In this document: in pieces, positions 57,571 to 64,000 of the stretch
How positions within the stretch are numbered: the first letter of the stretch is position 1
Layout: each line of letters opens with the position of its first letter
Origin: a virus
Virus record (IMG/VR): IMGVR_UViG_3300007734_000760
Span: 95,935-159,934 of that record
Reading direction: 5' to 3' (one strand)
Length of the DNA stretch: 64,000 nucleotides
The notes under the pieces: model-generated
Databases searched by the model: none
Seen by the model: only the letters and a program-made list of their open reading frames with translations
Told to the model about the DNA's origin: nothing
Position numbers and translations under genes: made by a program

Positions 57571-58410
57571 TTATTTATTTTCAATTTCTACTTCTTCTTC
57601 AACACGTGCCTCTATATTTGAGTACACTATACTACTACCTGTCAATTGGTATGATAATTTAACTGCAACGTGACCGTTTCTATTTTTACTAAATTCAATG
57701 TATGTTCCTCCTCCATCACTTTCTTTATTACGACGCATTTCTCCCATTGCATCAACCATATGTTTCATTTTATTACTGCCTACAAATACTCCAGCTTTAG
57801 TTACTTGTTGTATTAATAGAAACGTACTAAATATATTTGCTTCATTTATTCCTTTATTATTTTTAGTACACATATCTACTAACCATGATTCAGCTATTTT
57901 TCTATCCCATCCATTATCATCTCTCACACCATCAATTATTTCTGCTGCTGAATCTATTAACACTAAATCCCATCCTATGTTTAAAACTTGTTCTAATACT
58001 TCTTTAGTGTTATAATCAGTATAATCACTAACAAACATAGTATCTACTGTTCCAAATTGTGGAAATCGTTGTGTGTACTTCCACATTTGTTTTTTTCCCA
58101 TTTCACCTGAAATGAATAAACATTTACGTTTTGGATTTTTAATTTGTACTGATGCTAGTAAATCTAACAATACTGTTGTTTTACCTACTCCTGGGTCACC
58201 TATGATCATTATATTAGTTGCACACGGAATTCCTCCTTCATGACTAATTAATTTATCAATTGTTAATCCACTTTCCATTTGTTCCATCATTCGAGCATCA
58301 ATGTTTAATGAATTTAATTTAGCTATTTGGCTAAAATCAATTTGAATGTGGGGTGGATAATTTTGTCTTTGTAGTGGTGGACGTCCACGTCTTTTAATTT
58401 CGTTTGTCAT
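57571..58410 (-). CDS. RadA/RecA-fold ATPase with N-terminal AT-hook
   Basis: A 279-residue ATPase. Walker A is GDPGVGKTT at 71-79, followed by a RecA-type ISGEM (about 96-100). Walker B is DLVLIDSAAE near 155. The block FVGSNKMKHMVDAMGEMRRN and the spacing of these motifs resemble RadA/Sms repair proteins more than UvsX. It probably acts on recombination or branch migration. Residues 7-12 are RRGRPP, an AT-hook, which may help bind the AT-rich genome. The start MTNEIK is shared with the AT-hook repeat protein 49937..50284. Confidence 0.75.
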   Translation of the reverse strand: MTNEIKRRGRPPLQRQNYPPHIQIDFSQIAKLNSLNIDARMMEQMESGLTIDKLISHEGGIPCATNIMIIGDPGVGKTTVLLDLLASVQIKNPKRKCLFISGEMGKKQMWKYTQRFPQFGTVDTMFVSDYTDYNTKEVLEQVLNIGWDLVLIDSAAEIIDGVRDDNGWDRKIAESWLVDMCTKNNKGINEANIFSTFLLIQQVTKAGVFVGSNKMKHMVDAMGEMRRNKESDGGGTYIEFSKNRNGHVAVKLSYQLTGSSIVYSNIEARVEEEVEIENK

Positions 58411-58436
58411 AACTTTTATTTTATTAATTTATAATT

Positions 58437-58465
58437 TAAATATATAAAGGGGAGTTTAATAAGCC
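58437..58465 (-). promoter_or_regulatory. Early-type promoter nested in a terminator
   Basis: Minus strand TTTGGCTT, 16 nt, TATATTTAAATTATAAATTAA. The hairpin GGGGAGTTTGGCTTATTAAACTCCCC (58449-58474) holds the GGCTT. Promoter for the RadA-like ATPase, terminator for the DUF932 gene. Confidence 0.65.
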
Positions 58466-58474
58466 AAACTCCCC
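58449..58474 (-). terminator. Rho-independent terminator
   Basis: GGGGAGTTT-GGCTTAT-TAAACTCCCC-type hairpin, 9 bp or more, followed by TTTATATATTT. Ends 58486..59289. Confidence 0.75.
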
Positions 58475-58485
58475 TTAAATTTATC

Positions 58486-59289
58486 TTAGTTACAATATTC
58501 AGCTGCTAATTCATATAATTTTGAATTTACAACCATGTCCTGTTGGAAATTCTTAATTCTTCTAGCTTTACGTGTTCTGTTTCCAAAATTATAACTAAAA
58601 TCACCTTCAATTACTTTTTCTTGAACACGATTAAACACACTCCATAAATCATTACCTGCGTCTTCATTTCGTACTGGTCTTAAAAAGTCAGTTAAATCAA
58701 CTGTAATACGTTTTACTTCATCTGCCCCATATCTTACTTCAAGTGCCTTTTTAGCAAAATCCATTATTTGATTTTCTACTAAAATAGTTTGTTTAAACTT
58801 ATTCATTGACTCAACTGTAAGTGGTAATTTTTCTACCATTGATGTAATAGTCTTTTGTAATTCTTTAAAATCATAACCCATATGTCTAATTCGTAAATCA
58901 GCAAATTCATCAGTTGATATTACTAAACCATTTTCACATATTAATCTAAAAATTCCAGCTTTAAATGTAAATGCATTTTTTCCATCTGAACTATTAGTTA
59001 ATAATATTTGTGGAAATACTGTGTCATCATCTTTACCTTCAATTACTAATTCATTGTTGCGAAATACAACTAAGTGTTTTTGATAACCTACATTTGTTTT
59101 TCTTGATTTGACTTGTTTAACATCAACTACTCCCCAACCTAGCAATTTCATATCTTCAATTACATTTGCGGTTGAGATGTGTGAATATTTTTCACTAGTA
59201 CATTCGGCACCTTGTGCTGCAAATATACTATTTGCTTTTTCTTTAATTTCCTCAGTTGTAAGGAACTTATTGTTTTTTAAATCTAACAT
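58486..59289 (-). CDS. DUF932-family phage/plasmid protein
   Basis: A 267-residue protein. Blocks STANVIEDMKLLGWGVVDVK, QKHLVVFRNNELVIEG and PQILLTNSSDGKNAFTFKAG with IFRLICENGLV (about 95-130) match the DUF932 family found in phages and plasmids. The C-terminal NFGNRTRKARRIKNF is basic. Function is unknown in the family, though often linked to DNA replication or defence modules. It lies between the RadA-like ATPase and the HNH endonuclease. Confidence 0.75.
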   Translation of the reverse strand: MLDLKNNKFLTTEEIKEKANSIFAAQGAECTSEKYSHISTANVIEDMKLLGWGVVDVKQVKSRKTNVGYQKHLVVFRNNELVIEGKDDDTVFPQILLTNSSDGKNAFTFKAGIFRLICENGLVISTDEFADLRIRHMGYDFKELQKTITSMVEKLPLTVESMNKFKQTILVENQIMDFAKKALEVRYGADEVKRITVDLTDFLRPVRNEDAGNDLWSVFNRVQEKVIEGDFSYNFGNRTRKARRIKNFQQDMVVNSKLYELAAEYCN

Positions 59290-59378
59290 AACTTTTATTT
59301 TTAATTATTAATATGAGTTAAATATAATTATAATTATAGGGGAAGCCAAATTATTCGTAATCTCTAATTGCTATTACT

Positions 59379-60071
59379 TTATTTATATTTCCAAATAAAA
59401 CCGTAGGCTGTCTTTTGTCGTCCCCTACAACAATCCGCTGTATTATTTCCTTTTCCACCCATTTTCATATCAGCTTCTTTAGATGAGTTGAAAGTATTTA
59501 TTAAATTACCTTTTAAATCATATTGCTCTACTTGTCTAGAAGATTTAATCCATGGTTTTCTATTTTTAAGTGCAATCCTAAGATTTTCAGCATGTTGTGG
59601 AGTAAGAGATTTACCTTTTTTAGCCTGGCTTATTTTTTGTTTTTGTTCTTCAGTATGTTTAGTTCCTTTATTTCTACTTATTCCTTTATTAGCTTGACTA
59701 ATTTTATTCTTTAAACCATCAGACATAAAATCTTTTGGTTTTGGTTTACCTTTAACTTTTAATTGCCATTCAATTTTTATTCTCTCATATGTTTTACCAG
59801 ATATGTTATAGTGATTTTCTCTTTTTTTATTTTTACCTATAGCCATCAAAAATAAAGCATATTTTAATTTATCTATTGATGGGTATATCTCACATAATAA
59901 ACGATGACATAAGAAATGTTCTTTAGCGGTTAATTCAACTATATTATTTATATCCTTACCTCCTATACAACGAGGTATTATGTGGTGTTTTTCTTTATAA
60001 CAATTTAGTTGTCTTGTTTTTGCTCGTTCAATAATTTGGTTATATATTCTTTGATAATCCATGTTTTCCAA
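59379..60071 (-). CDS. HNH homing endonuclease with NUMOD domains
   Basis: A 230-residue endonuclease. The HNH motif is EKHHIIPRCIGGKDINNIVE followed by LTAKEHFLCHRLLCEIYP (about 24-63). Then NUMOD3-like repeats (KNKISQANKGISRNKGTKHT, EEQKQKISQAKKGKSLTP) and a C-terminal NUMOD1 (QYDLKGNLINTFNSSKEADM ... TAYGFIWKYK). Its NUMOD1 end resembles those of the two GIY-YIG endonucleases. Stands free between ligase and DUF932 genes. Confidence 0.85.
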   Translation of the reverse strand: MENMDYQRIYNQIIERAKTRQLNCYKEKHHIIPRCIGGKDINNIVELTAKEHFLCHRLLCEIYPSIDKLKYALFLMAIGKNKKRENHYNISGKTYERIKIEWQLKVKGKPKPKDFMSDGLKNKISQANKGISRNKGTKHTEEQKQKISQAKKGKSLTPQHAENLRIALKNRKPWIKSSRQVEQYDLKGNLINTFNSSKEADMKMGGKGNNTADCCRGRQKTAYGFIWKYK

Positions 60072-60112
60072 TAAATATATAACCTATCATTGGAAATACT
60101 AATTTAAGTTGG

Positions 60113-61180
60113 CTATTCATAGGTTTCTCTTCCTATCTGAATAACTTTTGGGAAGCGAGGAATACCATCACTAGTTAATTCAAAATATTTTATAGTAGCA
60201 GTTTGTCCAATTAACTCATCTTTATGTAGCCATAACTCCTCTAAATATTCATGACTTCCATTTACAGCTGAATCGAATCCATCAAATATTAGTTTACCCA
60301 CCTTATTCTGTAGTTTTCCTTTTCCTTCAACTACACCTTTAATTATAAATTCACTATCCATAAATGACTTGTTTTTTAACAAATAAGATGAACGTTTATT
60401 TTGGTATGGTGAATCTAATACTCTCAGCATTTGTCCTTCAAACCCATCATTAATATATTGTTTATATAATTCAATTACTTCAGCTTCAATACGAGCTAAT
60501 TCAGTAGAAACTAAAACACAACATTTAGGTAGATTTAATGTTTTTAAAAACGCTGTACGTTCAGAAAACACACCATTAAATGATGGGCAATCATATATCC
60601 AATATTGAATATATTTTTTACTTTCAATTAAGTCCTCAGGTTTTGGTTTTGTTTTTTTAACACAAGATATAATTTTATTAAAATCACAACTTTCCTTTAA
60701 AGCAAAAAGTTCTCCATCTAATATTAGATTAGGATTAGACTCAAATAGTGGTTTTAATGATTCAAAAATATGTGGTGACGATACAATTTTTTTTCCATTT
60801 CTACTCCACATACCATCTTTTTTAATAAGAGATCTTACTCCATCTAACTTTTTCTGACTAGCGAGAGGGAATTTAACTTTATCTTTATAATCTTCCCACT
60901 TATTAGCTAACATTGGCTCAAAAAATGTTTCATTATCTATATCAGCAATACTCTCAAATGCTCCTGCTTCTATTTTTTTACGATGCATTGCCGTTGCTTC
61001 TTTTATGGCTTGTTCTTCTGCTGTACAATATGATTTTACTTCACAAGTGGTCCATTCAGATATTGTTTTAATTCCATCATCAAATCCACTTGTTGTTCTA
61101 AATTGATTACCTTGAACTTCAATAAACCAAGTATTTATTTTACCGTTTACTGAGCGTGAGTATAATGTTGTTAATTTCAT
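60113..61180 (-). CDS. ATP-dependent DNA ligase
   Basis: A 355-residue ligase. Nucleotidyl-transferase motif I KLDGVR with catalytic Lys at residue 111; motif III-like LILDGELFAL (about 152-161), FEGQMLRV, and YLLKNKSFMDSEFIIKGVVE (motif V side). The C-terminal part forms the OB fold (IKYFELTSDGIPRFPKVIQI). The N-terminal 75 residues (WFIEVQGNQFRTTSGFDDGI) look like a WGR-type domain. It seals nicks in replication and repair. Promoter at 61204. Confidence 0.9.
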   Translation of the reverse strand: MKLTTLYSRSVNGKINTWFIEVQGNQFRTTSGFDDGIKTISEWTTCEVKSYCTAEEQAIKEATAMHRKKIEAGAFESIADIDNETFFEPMLANKWEDYKDKVKFPLASQKKLDGVRSLIKKDGMWSRNGKKIVSSPHIFESLKPLFESNPNLILDGELFALKESCDFNKIISCVKKTKPKPEDLIESKKYIQYWIYDCPSFNGVFSERTAFLKTLNLPKCCVLVSTELARIEAEVIELYKQYINDGFEGQMLRVLDSPYQNKRSSYLLKNKSFMDSEFIIKGVVEGKGKLQNKVGKLIFDGFDSAVNGSHEYLEELWLHKDELIGQTATIKYFELTSDGIPRFPKVIQIGRETYE

Positions 61181-61203
61181 AACCTTTATTTTTAAATATA
61201 AGT

Positions 61204-61232
61204 TAAATATATTAAATTTAATTAAGGAAGCC
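61204..61232 (-). promoter_or_regulatory. Early-type promoter module
   Basis: Minus strand TTAGGCTT, 16 nt, TATATTTA, then ACTTATATTTAAAAATAAAGGTTATG into the ligase gene. Confidence 0.6.
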
Positions 61233-61250
61233 TAATTCAATAAAAAAGCT

Positions 61251-61340
61251 TTAATTGTTAGGTACAATTGGATCTATGTCTTCTAATACTTCGGTTTCTT
61301 GATCGTGTCCTATGCACGGTGGTGTTTTTGGTTTGTTCAT
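61251..61340 (-). CDS. Very small protein, 29 residues
   Basis: MNKPKTPPCIGHDQETEVLE then DIDPIVPNN. Open from ATG to TAA, between ligase promoter and 61349..61684 (8-nt gap). Too short for a firm call, but spacing fits a real gene. Confidence 0.35.
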   Translation of the reverse strand: MNKPKTPPCIGHDQETEVLEDIDPIVPNN

Positions 61341-61348
61341 ATCTTTTA

Positions 61349-61684
61349 TTATTTAAAGTAATCTTCTTTAACTAGAAATTCATGTAAGCCTTTTAAGTCT
61401 TTGCATATCTCTTTGCCATCCTTATCAGTTGCATTTAAGTCTTCTCTTGGGTTACCTGAGAAACCCTCTTTTTCATAGAGATACCAATTTAACCATTCGT
61501 TACCATCTTCAGTTAATACTTCTTCCCAAAGTACTTCAACAGCTCTTTGTATGTCATTCATGACGTCTGATAGATCAATATTACATTTGTAAATTTCATC
61601 CATTTTATTATTGTGACTTATTTGATAGTCAATAATTTGTTTAAATTTTTTGTATTTCATAACTTTTCTATTTCTTTTACACAA
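61349..61684 (-). CDS. Small acidic protein
   Basis: A 111-residue protein (MCKRNRKVMKYKKFKQIIDY ...), acidic after the first 20 residues (DVMNDIQRAVEVLWEEVLTE). ATG at about 61660 (MKYKKFKQ) in AAAAGTTATG context may be the true start, since the segment before it lies inside the upstream gene's end. No family. Confidence 0.5.
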   Translation of the reverse strand: MCKRNRKVMKYKKFKQIIDYQISHNNKMDEIYKCNIDLSDVMNDIQRAVEVLWEEVLTEDGNEWLNWYLYEKEGFSGNPREDLNATDKDGKEICKDLKGLHEFLVKEDYFK

Positions 61685-62144
61685 TTTTTATAATCTCGTT
61701 CAATCGTCTAATCTCAGCAATTACATCATCACCTAATTCAATTTTAGACATTGCTGTTAAGTCCATTATTTGACAAAATAATAGATTAATTAATTCACTT
61801 TTTGCTTTCTCTCTTGGCGTTGTATCCTCTGGCCAATCTTCAGTATGTTCATATGGTTCATTTTCTAAACCATCATTTAAAGTTACATCCCAATCTTTTA
61901 ATTCAGCTTCTTCAGATGTAATTATCTTAGCGTATTTAGGAAAGTGATCAGGTCCGTTGTTATCATAATCAGTGACTATTTCAAAATCTACTTCTAACCC
62001 TTCATTAGAGTCGTATAGTTTTAAACCATCTATATGGCCATTGTCTATTAATGGATACTGGTTGATTAGTTTAGCATGTGTTCCTTCTTTAACTACTTGC
62101 TTTACTACCCACCCACGATTTGTTTTATTTAATATTCCTTTCAT
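61677..62144 (-). CDS. Hypothetical acidic protein
   Basis: A 155-residue protein (MKGILNKTNRGWVVKQVVKE ...). N-terminal half is beta-like (KLYDSNEGLEVDFEIVTDYD); C-terminal half helical. Its ATG overlaps the stop of the RHH gene (ATGA), so they are coupled. No family recognised. Confidence 0.55.
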   Translation of the reverse strand: MKGILNKTNRGWVVKQVVKEGTHAKLINQYPLIDNGHIDGLKLYDSNEGLEVDFEIVTDYDNNGPDHFPKYAKIITSEEAELKDWDVTLNDGLENEPYEHTEDWPEDTTPREKAKSELINLLFCQIMDLTAMSKIELGDDVIAEIRRLNEIIKIV

Positions 62145-62314
62145 ATTAGTCTTGTTTTTATTTCTTTTATTTTTTTCCAGTCTTTTTGTAATTTTTCTTT
62201 AATAGCCAAACGAATAAATTGATTTACATTAACTCCATAATTTTGTAAAATATTTAAACTATTGATTTGCTGTTCAGTAAATCTAATTGTTTTACTTTTA
62301 GTTAGTTGCTTCAT
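62141..62314 (-). CDS. Ribbon-helix-helix DNA-binding protein
   Basis: 57 residues: MKQLTKSKTIRFTEQQINSL, then NILQNYGVNVNQFIRLAIKE. The KTIRFTEQQ beta strand followed by two helices with VNVNQFIRLAIKEKL is the RHH/CopG pattern, e.g. MobC-like or antitoxin-type repressors. Likely a small transcriptional regulator, perhaps of the operon it starts (coupled ATGA with 61677..62144). Shorter than 60 residues. Confidence 0.65.
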   Translation of the reverse strand: MKQLTKSKTIRFTEQQINSLNILQNYGVNVNQFIRLAIKEKLQKDWKKIKEIKTRLI

Positions 62315-62374
62315 ATTTGAGTTACATTTATTAGTTTTATCAAGTAGTTATCAGGAATACTACGATTCCGTTTT

Positions 62375-62566
62375 TCAACACGTTTGGTCGCAGTATCCGC
62401 TTAAGCAACATTGCAAAGAACAATATCCTGTTTTATCTTCAAATTTATCATTGCAATCGTCACATAAATCATAACCTTTGCTATTCCAATTGTCTAAATT
62501 ATCTGTAAACTCTTCACATCCTATGCACCATTTATCGCATTTATCTGTTTTTTTTTCGCTTTTCAT
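62375..62566 (-). CDS. Cys-rich small protein (zinc finger-like)
   Basis: A 63-residue protein with 11 Cys: KCDKWCIGCEEF, LCDDCNDKF, YCSLQCCLSGYCDQTC. Pairs with CxxC spacing suggest at least two zinc sites. It lies at the left border of the cassette-like region. Function unknown. Confidence 0.55.
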   Translation of the reverse strand: MKSEKKTDKCDKWCIGCEEFTDNLDNWNSKGYDLCDDCNDKFEDKTGYCSLQCCLSGYCDQTC

Positions 62567-62600
62567 AACATATTTATTTTTTAATTAATTCGTACTCCTG

Positions 62601-62676
62601 ATAACAACCGTTACAACCCACCGCCGAATCTACGCAACTACTTAGGCGGCGTGCTGTAGCGGTAAGCGTTATAACC
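62601..62676. repeat. attC-like imperfect inverted repeat J1
   Basis: ATAAC...GTTAT at the ends, ACCGTTACA/TGTAGCGGT inside (8 of 9 pair), and CACCGCC/GGCGGcGTG with a bulged C near the loop. Such bulged cruciforms ending in GTTAT are typical of integron cassette recombination sites. Follows the stop of 62681..62842. Clearly richer in GC than the phage core. Confidence 0.5.
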
Positions 62677-62680
62677 AATG

Positions 62681-62842
62681 CTAAAGAATCGACATTCTAA
62701 ATTCATCATCTTTGCTATCAGTCCCTTCGACATAGATTATTATTTCAGTTCCACTACAAAGCAATTTAAAAGCATAAGTTTGATGCTTCTTTTTCATAGC
62801 CCTTAACCATTTGACCATTTTCCAATATTTCCAGTTAATCAT
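62681..62842 (-). CDS. Cassette-type small protein, 53 residues
   Basis: MINWKYWKMVKWLRAMKKKH followed by QTYAFKLLCSGTEIIIYVEG. Very basic and aromatic start, acidic tail. The gene lies between two attC-like structures. No family recognised. Confidence 0.5.
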   Translation of the reverse strand: MINWKYWKMVKWLRAMKKKHQTYAFKLLCSGTEIIIYVEGTDSKDDEFRMSIL

Positions 62843-62922
62843 GTGTATAGTTTTTAATTGTTTTCTTTATATGTTTTTTTAATCGTGTATAGATTTTGGC
62901 ACTTTTCTTTACATATCATAAG

Positions 62923-63005
62923 CACTGGTTATAACAGCACCTATACGCAATTTTCACACCGCACAAAACCGACACACAACTGCGTATAGCTGCATCACGT
63001 TAGTG
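62923..63005. repeat. attC-like imperfect inverted repeat J2
   Basis: A perfect 9-bp arm pair CTATACGCA/TGCGTATAG with a 31-nt loop, flanked by bulged GCAc/cTGC and CACT/AGTG. The right end overlaps the TAA of 63000..63203, a typical cassette layout. The left boundary holds GGTTATAAC. Confidence 0.55.
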
Positions 63006-63203
63006 GCAAGGCATCAGACGATAAGTCATAACCGACCAAGTGTAATTACTATTAGGTGCTTTTACAACTGTAAACAACCTTTGAGGCGTTTGTTCTACAA
63101 CTTCAACCTTCGATTTATTTGACAGGTCGTAATCTAGCCAAACAATTTGCCCAGCCACTAACAGCTTTTTTGAGCAAGTGACTTCTGTGTTTAATTTATT
63201 CAT
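63000..63203 (-). CDS. Cassette-type small protein, 67 residues
   Basis: MNKLNTEVTCSKKLLVAGQI then VWLDYDLSNKSKVEVVEQTP; ends YTWSVMTYRLMPCH. A small beta-like fold. Between J3 and J2. Higher GC than the phage core, so it may come from the host. No family recognised. Confidence 0.55.
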   Translation of the reverse strand: MNKLNTEVTCSKKLLVAGQIVWLDYDLSNKSKVEVVEQTPQRLFTVVKAPNSNYTWSVMTYRLMPCH

Positions 63204-63236
63204 GGTTTTATGTTTTTATTATTAGTTATTAATTTA

Positions 63237-63285
63237 TACATTCGGCAAGCTTTTCCACCTGCTCAAAGACGCAGCACGTTATGTA
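63237..63285. repeat. Possible attC-like repeat J3
   Basis: TACAT/ATGTA ends with partial inner pairing around GCAAGC/GCAGC, and ACGTTATG at the right end. Weaker than J1, J2 and J4, so I rate it low, but it occupies the expected place between two small genes. Confidence 0.35.
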
Positions 63286-63519
63286 TCATTTTTTCTTGCG
63301 CATCACATCAGTAATAGCATAATTCCATCTTTCCATCAATTCACCATCCGCTTGGTTATGGAAAATTTTAATCATTTCCATACTTGTAAATCTTTCAGGT
63401 GAACCTTTAAGGTAGAAATGAGAATTACCACTTGGTTTATAATCAGGAAATGATTCCGTTTTATAATGTTGTATATCTAATTCTACCAACCAATCTAACA
63501 TCTTTTCTAAATTTTCCAT
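63286..63519 (-). CDS. Cassette-type small protein
   Basis: About 77 residues from MENLEKMLDWLVELDIQHYK; an alternative in-frame ATG at 63540 adds 7 unlikely residues. It is acidic/aromatic with FTSMEMIKIFHNQADGELME. No known family. Between J4 and J3. Confidence 0.55.
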   Translation of the reverse strand: MENLEKMLDWLVELDIQHYKTESFPDYKPSGNSHFYLKGSPERFTSMEMIKIFHNQADGELMERWNYAITDVMRKKK

Positions 63520-63533
63520 AATAAAAACGATAC

Positions 63534-63661
63534 ATAACAAAGTGTATAAGTAATAACCGAGTTATGTGGTTTATTTAAGTTACTACTTCTATTTAACATT
63601 ATCTTTAATTCAAACTTTTGTACTTCTAAATCGGTTACTACTCATACACTCAACCGTTATC
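63534..63661. repeat. attC-like imperfect inverted repeat J4
   Basis: Arms 63541-63560 and 63631-63650 pair at 18 of 20 positions (AGTGTATAAGTAATAACCGA and its partner). Outer ATAAC/GTTAT completes the attC-like outline. The loop is about 70 nt. The strongest of the four repeats. Confidence 0.6.
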
Positions 63662-63672
63662 GGCAATATATA

Positions 63673-63819
63673 TCAGTTATCAATACATTTGTCATATAAT
63701 CGTTCTTTAAGCATCCCCTCGATAAGAATAAGATAATTAATTGCATCACCTATTTTCTCCTCAATATATTTATCGGTAAAGTTTACAGTTCCATTATCAA
63801 CTGAATCACTAAATAAAAA
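63673..63819 (-). pseudogene. Open frame without a start, C-terminal fragment
   Basis: A 49-codon open stretch reading FSDSVDNGTVNFTDKYIEEK then IGDAINYLILIEGMLKERLY, without an ATG. It looks like a C-terminal helical fragment. It overlaps the end of the metallophosphoesterase in another frame; removing one T from a T5 run near 63818 would join the two. May be a degraded gene or fused domain. Confidence 0.35.
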
Positions 63820-64000
63820 TCACATTTCCGTTACTAGTTAATTTACCAAACTTACCATCAGTTACTACACTTCCATTACTATAGATTGTATCACTTATTG
63901 ATAGTTTCATTGTTCCTGCATTAATGATGTCTTCACAATTATGGATATGACCAAACAAGCATAGTTTAGGTTTTAAATCTAACATACGCTTTTTAAGTGA
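63809..64000 (-). CDS. Metallophosphoesterase, C-terminal part (runs off window)
   Basis: The visible 63 residues include KPKLCLFGHIHNC (the GHxH motif of calcineurin-like phosphoesterases) followed by AGTMKLSISDTIYSNGSVVT and a final TSNGNVIFI. It hydrolyses phosphodiesters or monoesters; substrate unknown. The start lies beyond base 64000. TAG at 63809-63811. Confidence 0.75.
   Translation of the reverse strand, partial: SLKKRMLDLKPKLCLFGHIHNCEDIINAGTMKLSISDTIYSNGSVVTDGKFGKLTSNGNVIFI

Overview
The window looks like part of a large contractile-tailed (T4-superfamily) bacteriophage genome that infects a member of the Bacteroidetes. The phage assignment rests on a recognisable baseplate block (gp6-like, gp25-like and an OB-fold hub/spike protein), a gp55-like late sigma factor, phage replication enzymes (primase, ATP-dependent DNA ligase, RecA/RadA-fold ATPase, RecB-like nuclease), homing endonucleases, tRNA genes and a phage-encoded tmRNA. 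The Bacteroidetes assignment is inference. It rests on very low GC, no clear Shine-Dalgarno sites, promoters that resemble the Bacteroidetes -33/-7 type (TTTG, about 20 nt, TAnnTTT), and a histone-H1-like protein typical of that phylum. No database search was possible; family names come from motifs read by eye.

Layout. Nearly every gene is on the minus strand, so transcription runs from high to low coordinates. Positions 1-6800 hold accessory genes: a MoxR-like AAA+ ATPase with a VWA/metallopeptidase partner, a FAD dehydrogenase split by a GIY-YIG endonuclease cluster, and a glycosylase-like protein. Positions 6900-24800 hold a run of virion-type proteins, most starting with a short helical leader (M-K-x-L-x-x-I-I-K-E-E-L type) that resembles a capsid-targeting peptide, plus a metallopeptidase, a RecB-like nuclease, a primase and two nucleases. 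Positions 24770-39580 are the tail and baseplate genes, followed at 39600-45115 by the late sigma factor, an HD hydrolase and small membrane proteins. Positions 45200-45980 carry tmRNA, a tRNA-like gene without an anticodon arm and tRNA-Glu. Positions 46000-61700 are an early-type region of about 40 small, often acidic genes plus RadA-like ATPase, DUF932 protein, HNH endonuclease and DNA ligase. Positions 62600-63670 look different: tiny ORFs alternate with long imperfect inverted repeats, like integron cassettes with attC-like sites. The window ends inside a metallophosphoesterase gene.

Regulation. At least 15 genes, mainly early or accessory, are preceded by one module, GGCTT - exactly 16 nt - TATATTTA. 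Several terminator hairpins contain the GGCTT part of the next promoter in their loop. Many structural genes instead carry ATATTTATAA(TAAA) just upstream with no GGCTT; this is a good candidate for the late promoter used by the gp55-like sigma factor encoded here.

Most unusual items: a 61-nt RNA element present twice next to tRNA-like genes, with base changes that preserve pairing; the gene-in-pieces FAD dehydrogenase; the shared leader peptide and the mobile EIKVFKP module in virion-type proteins; a tmRNA with a 24-codon tag; and the cassette-like array.
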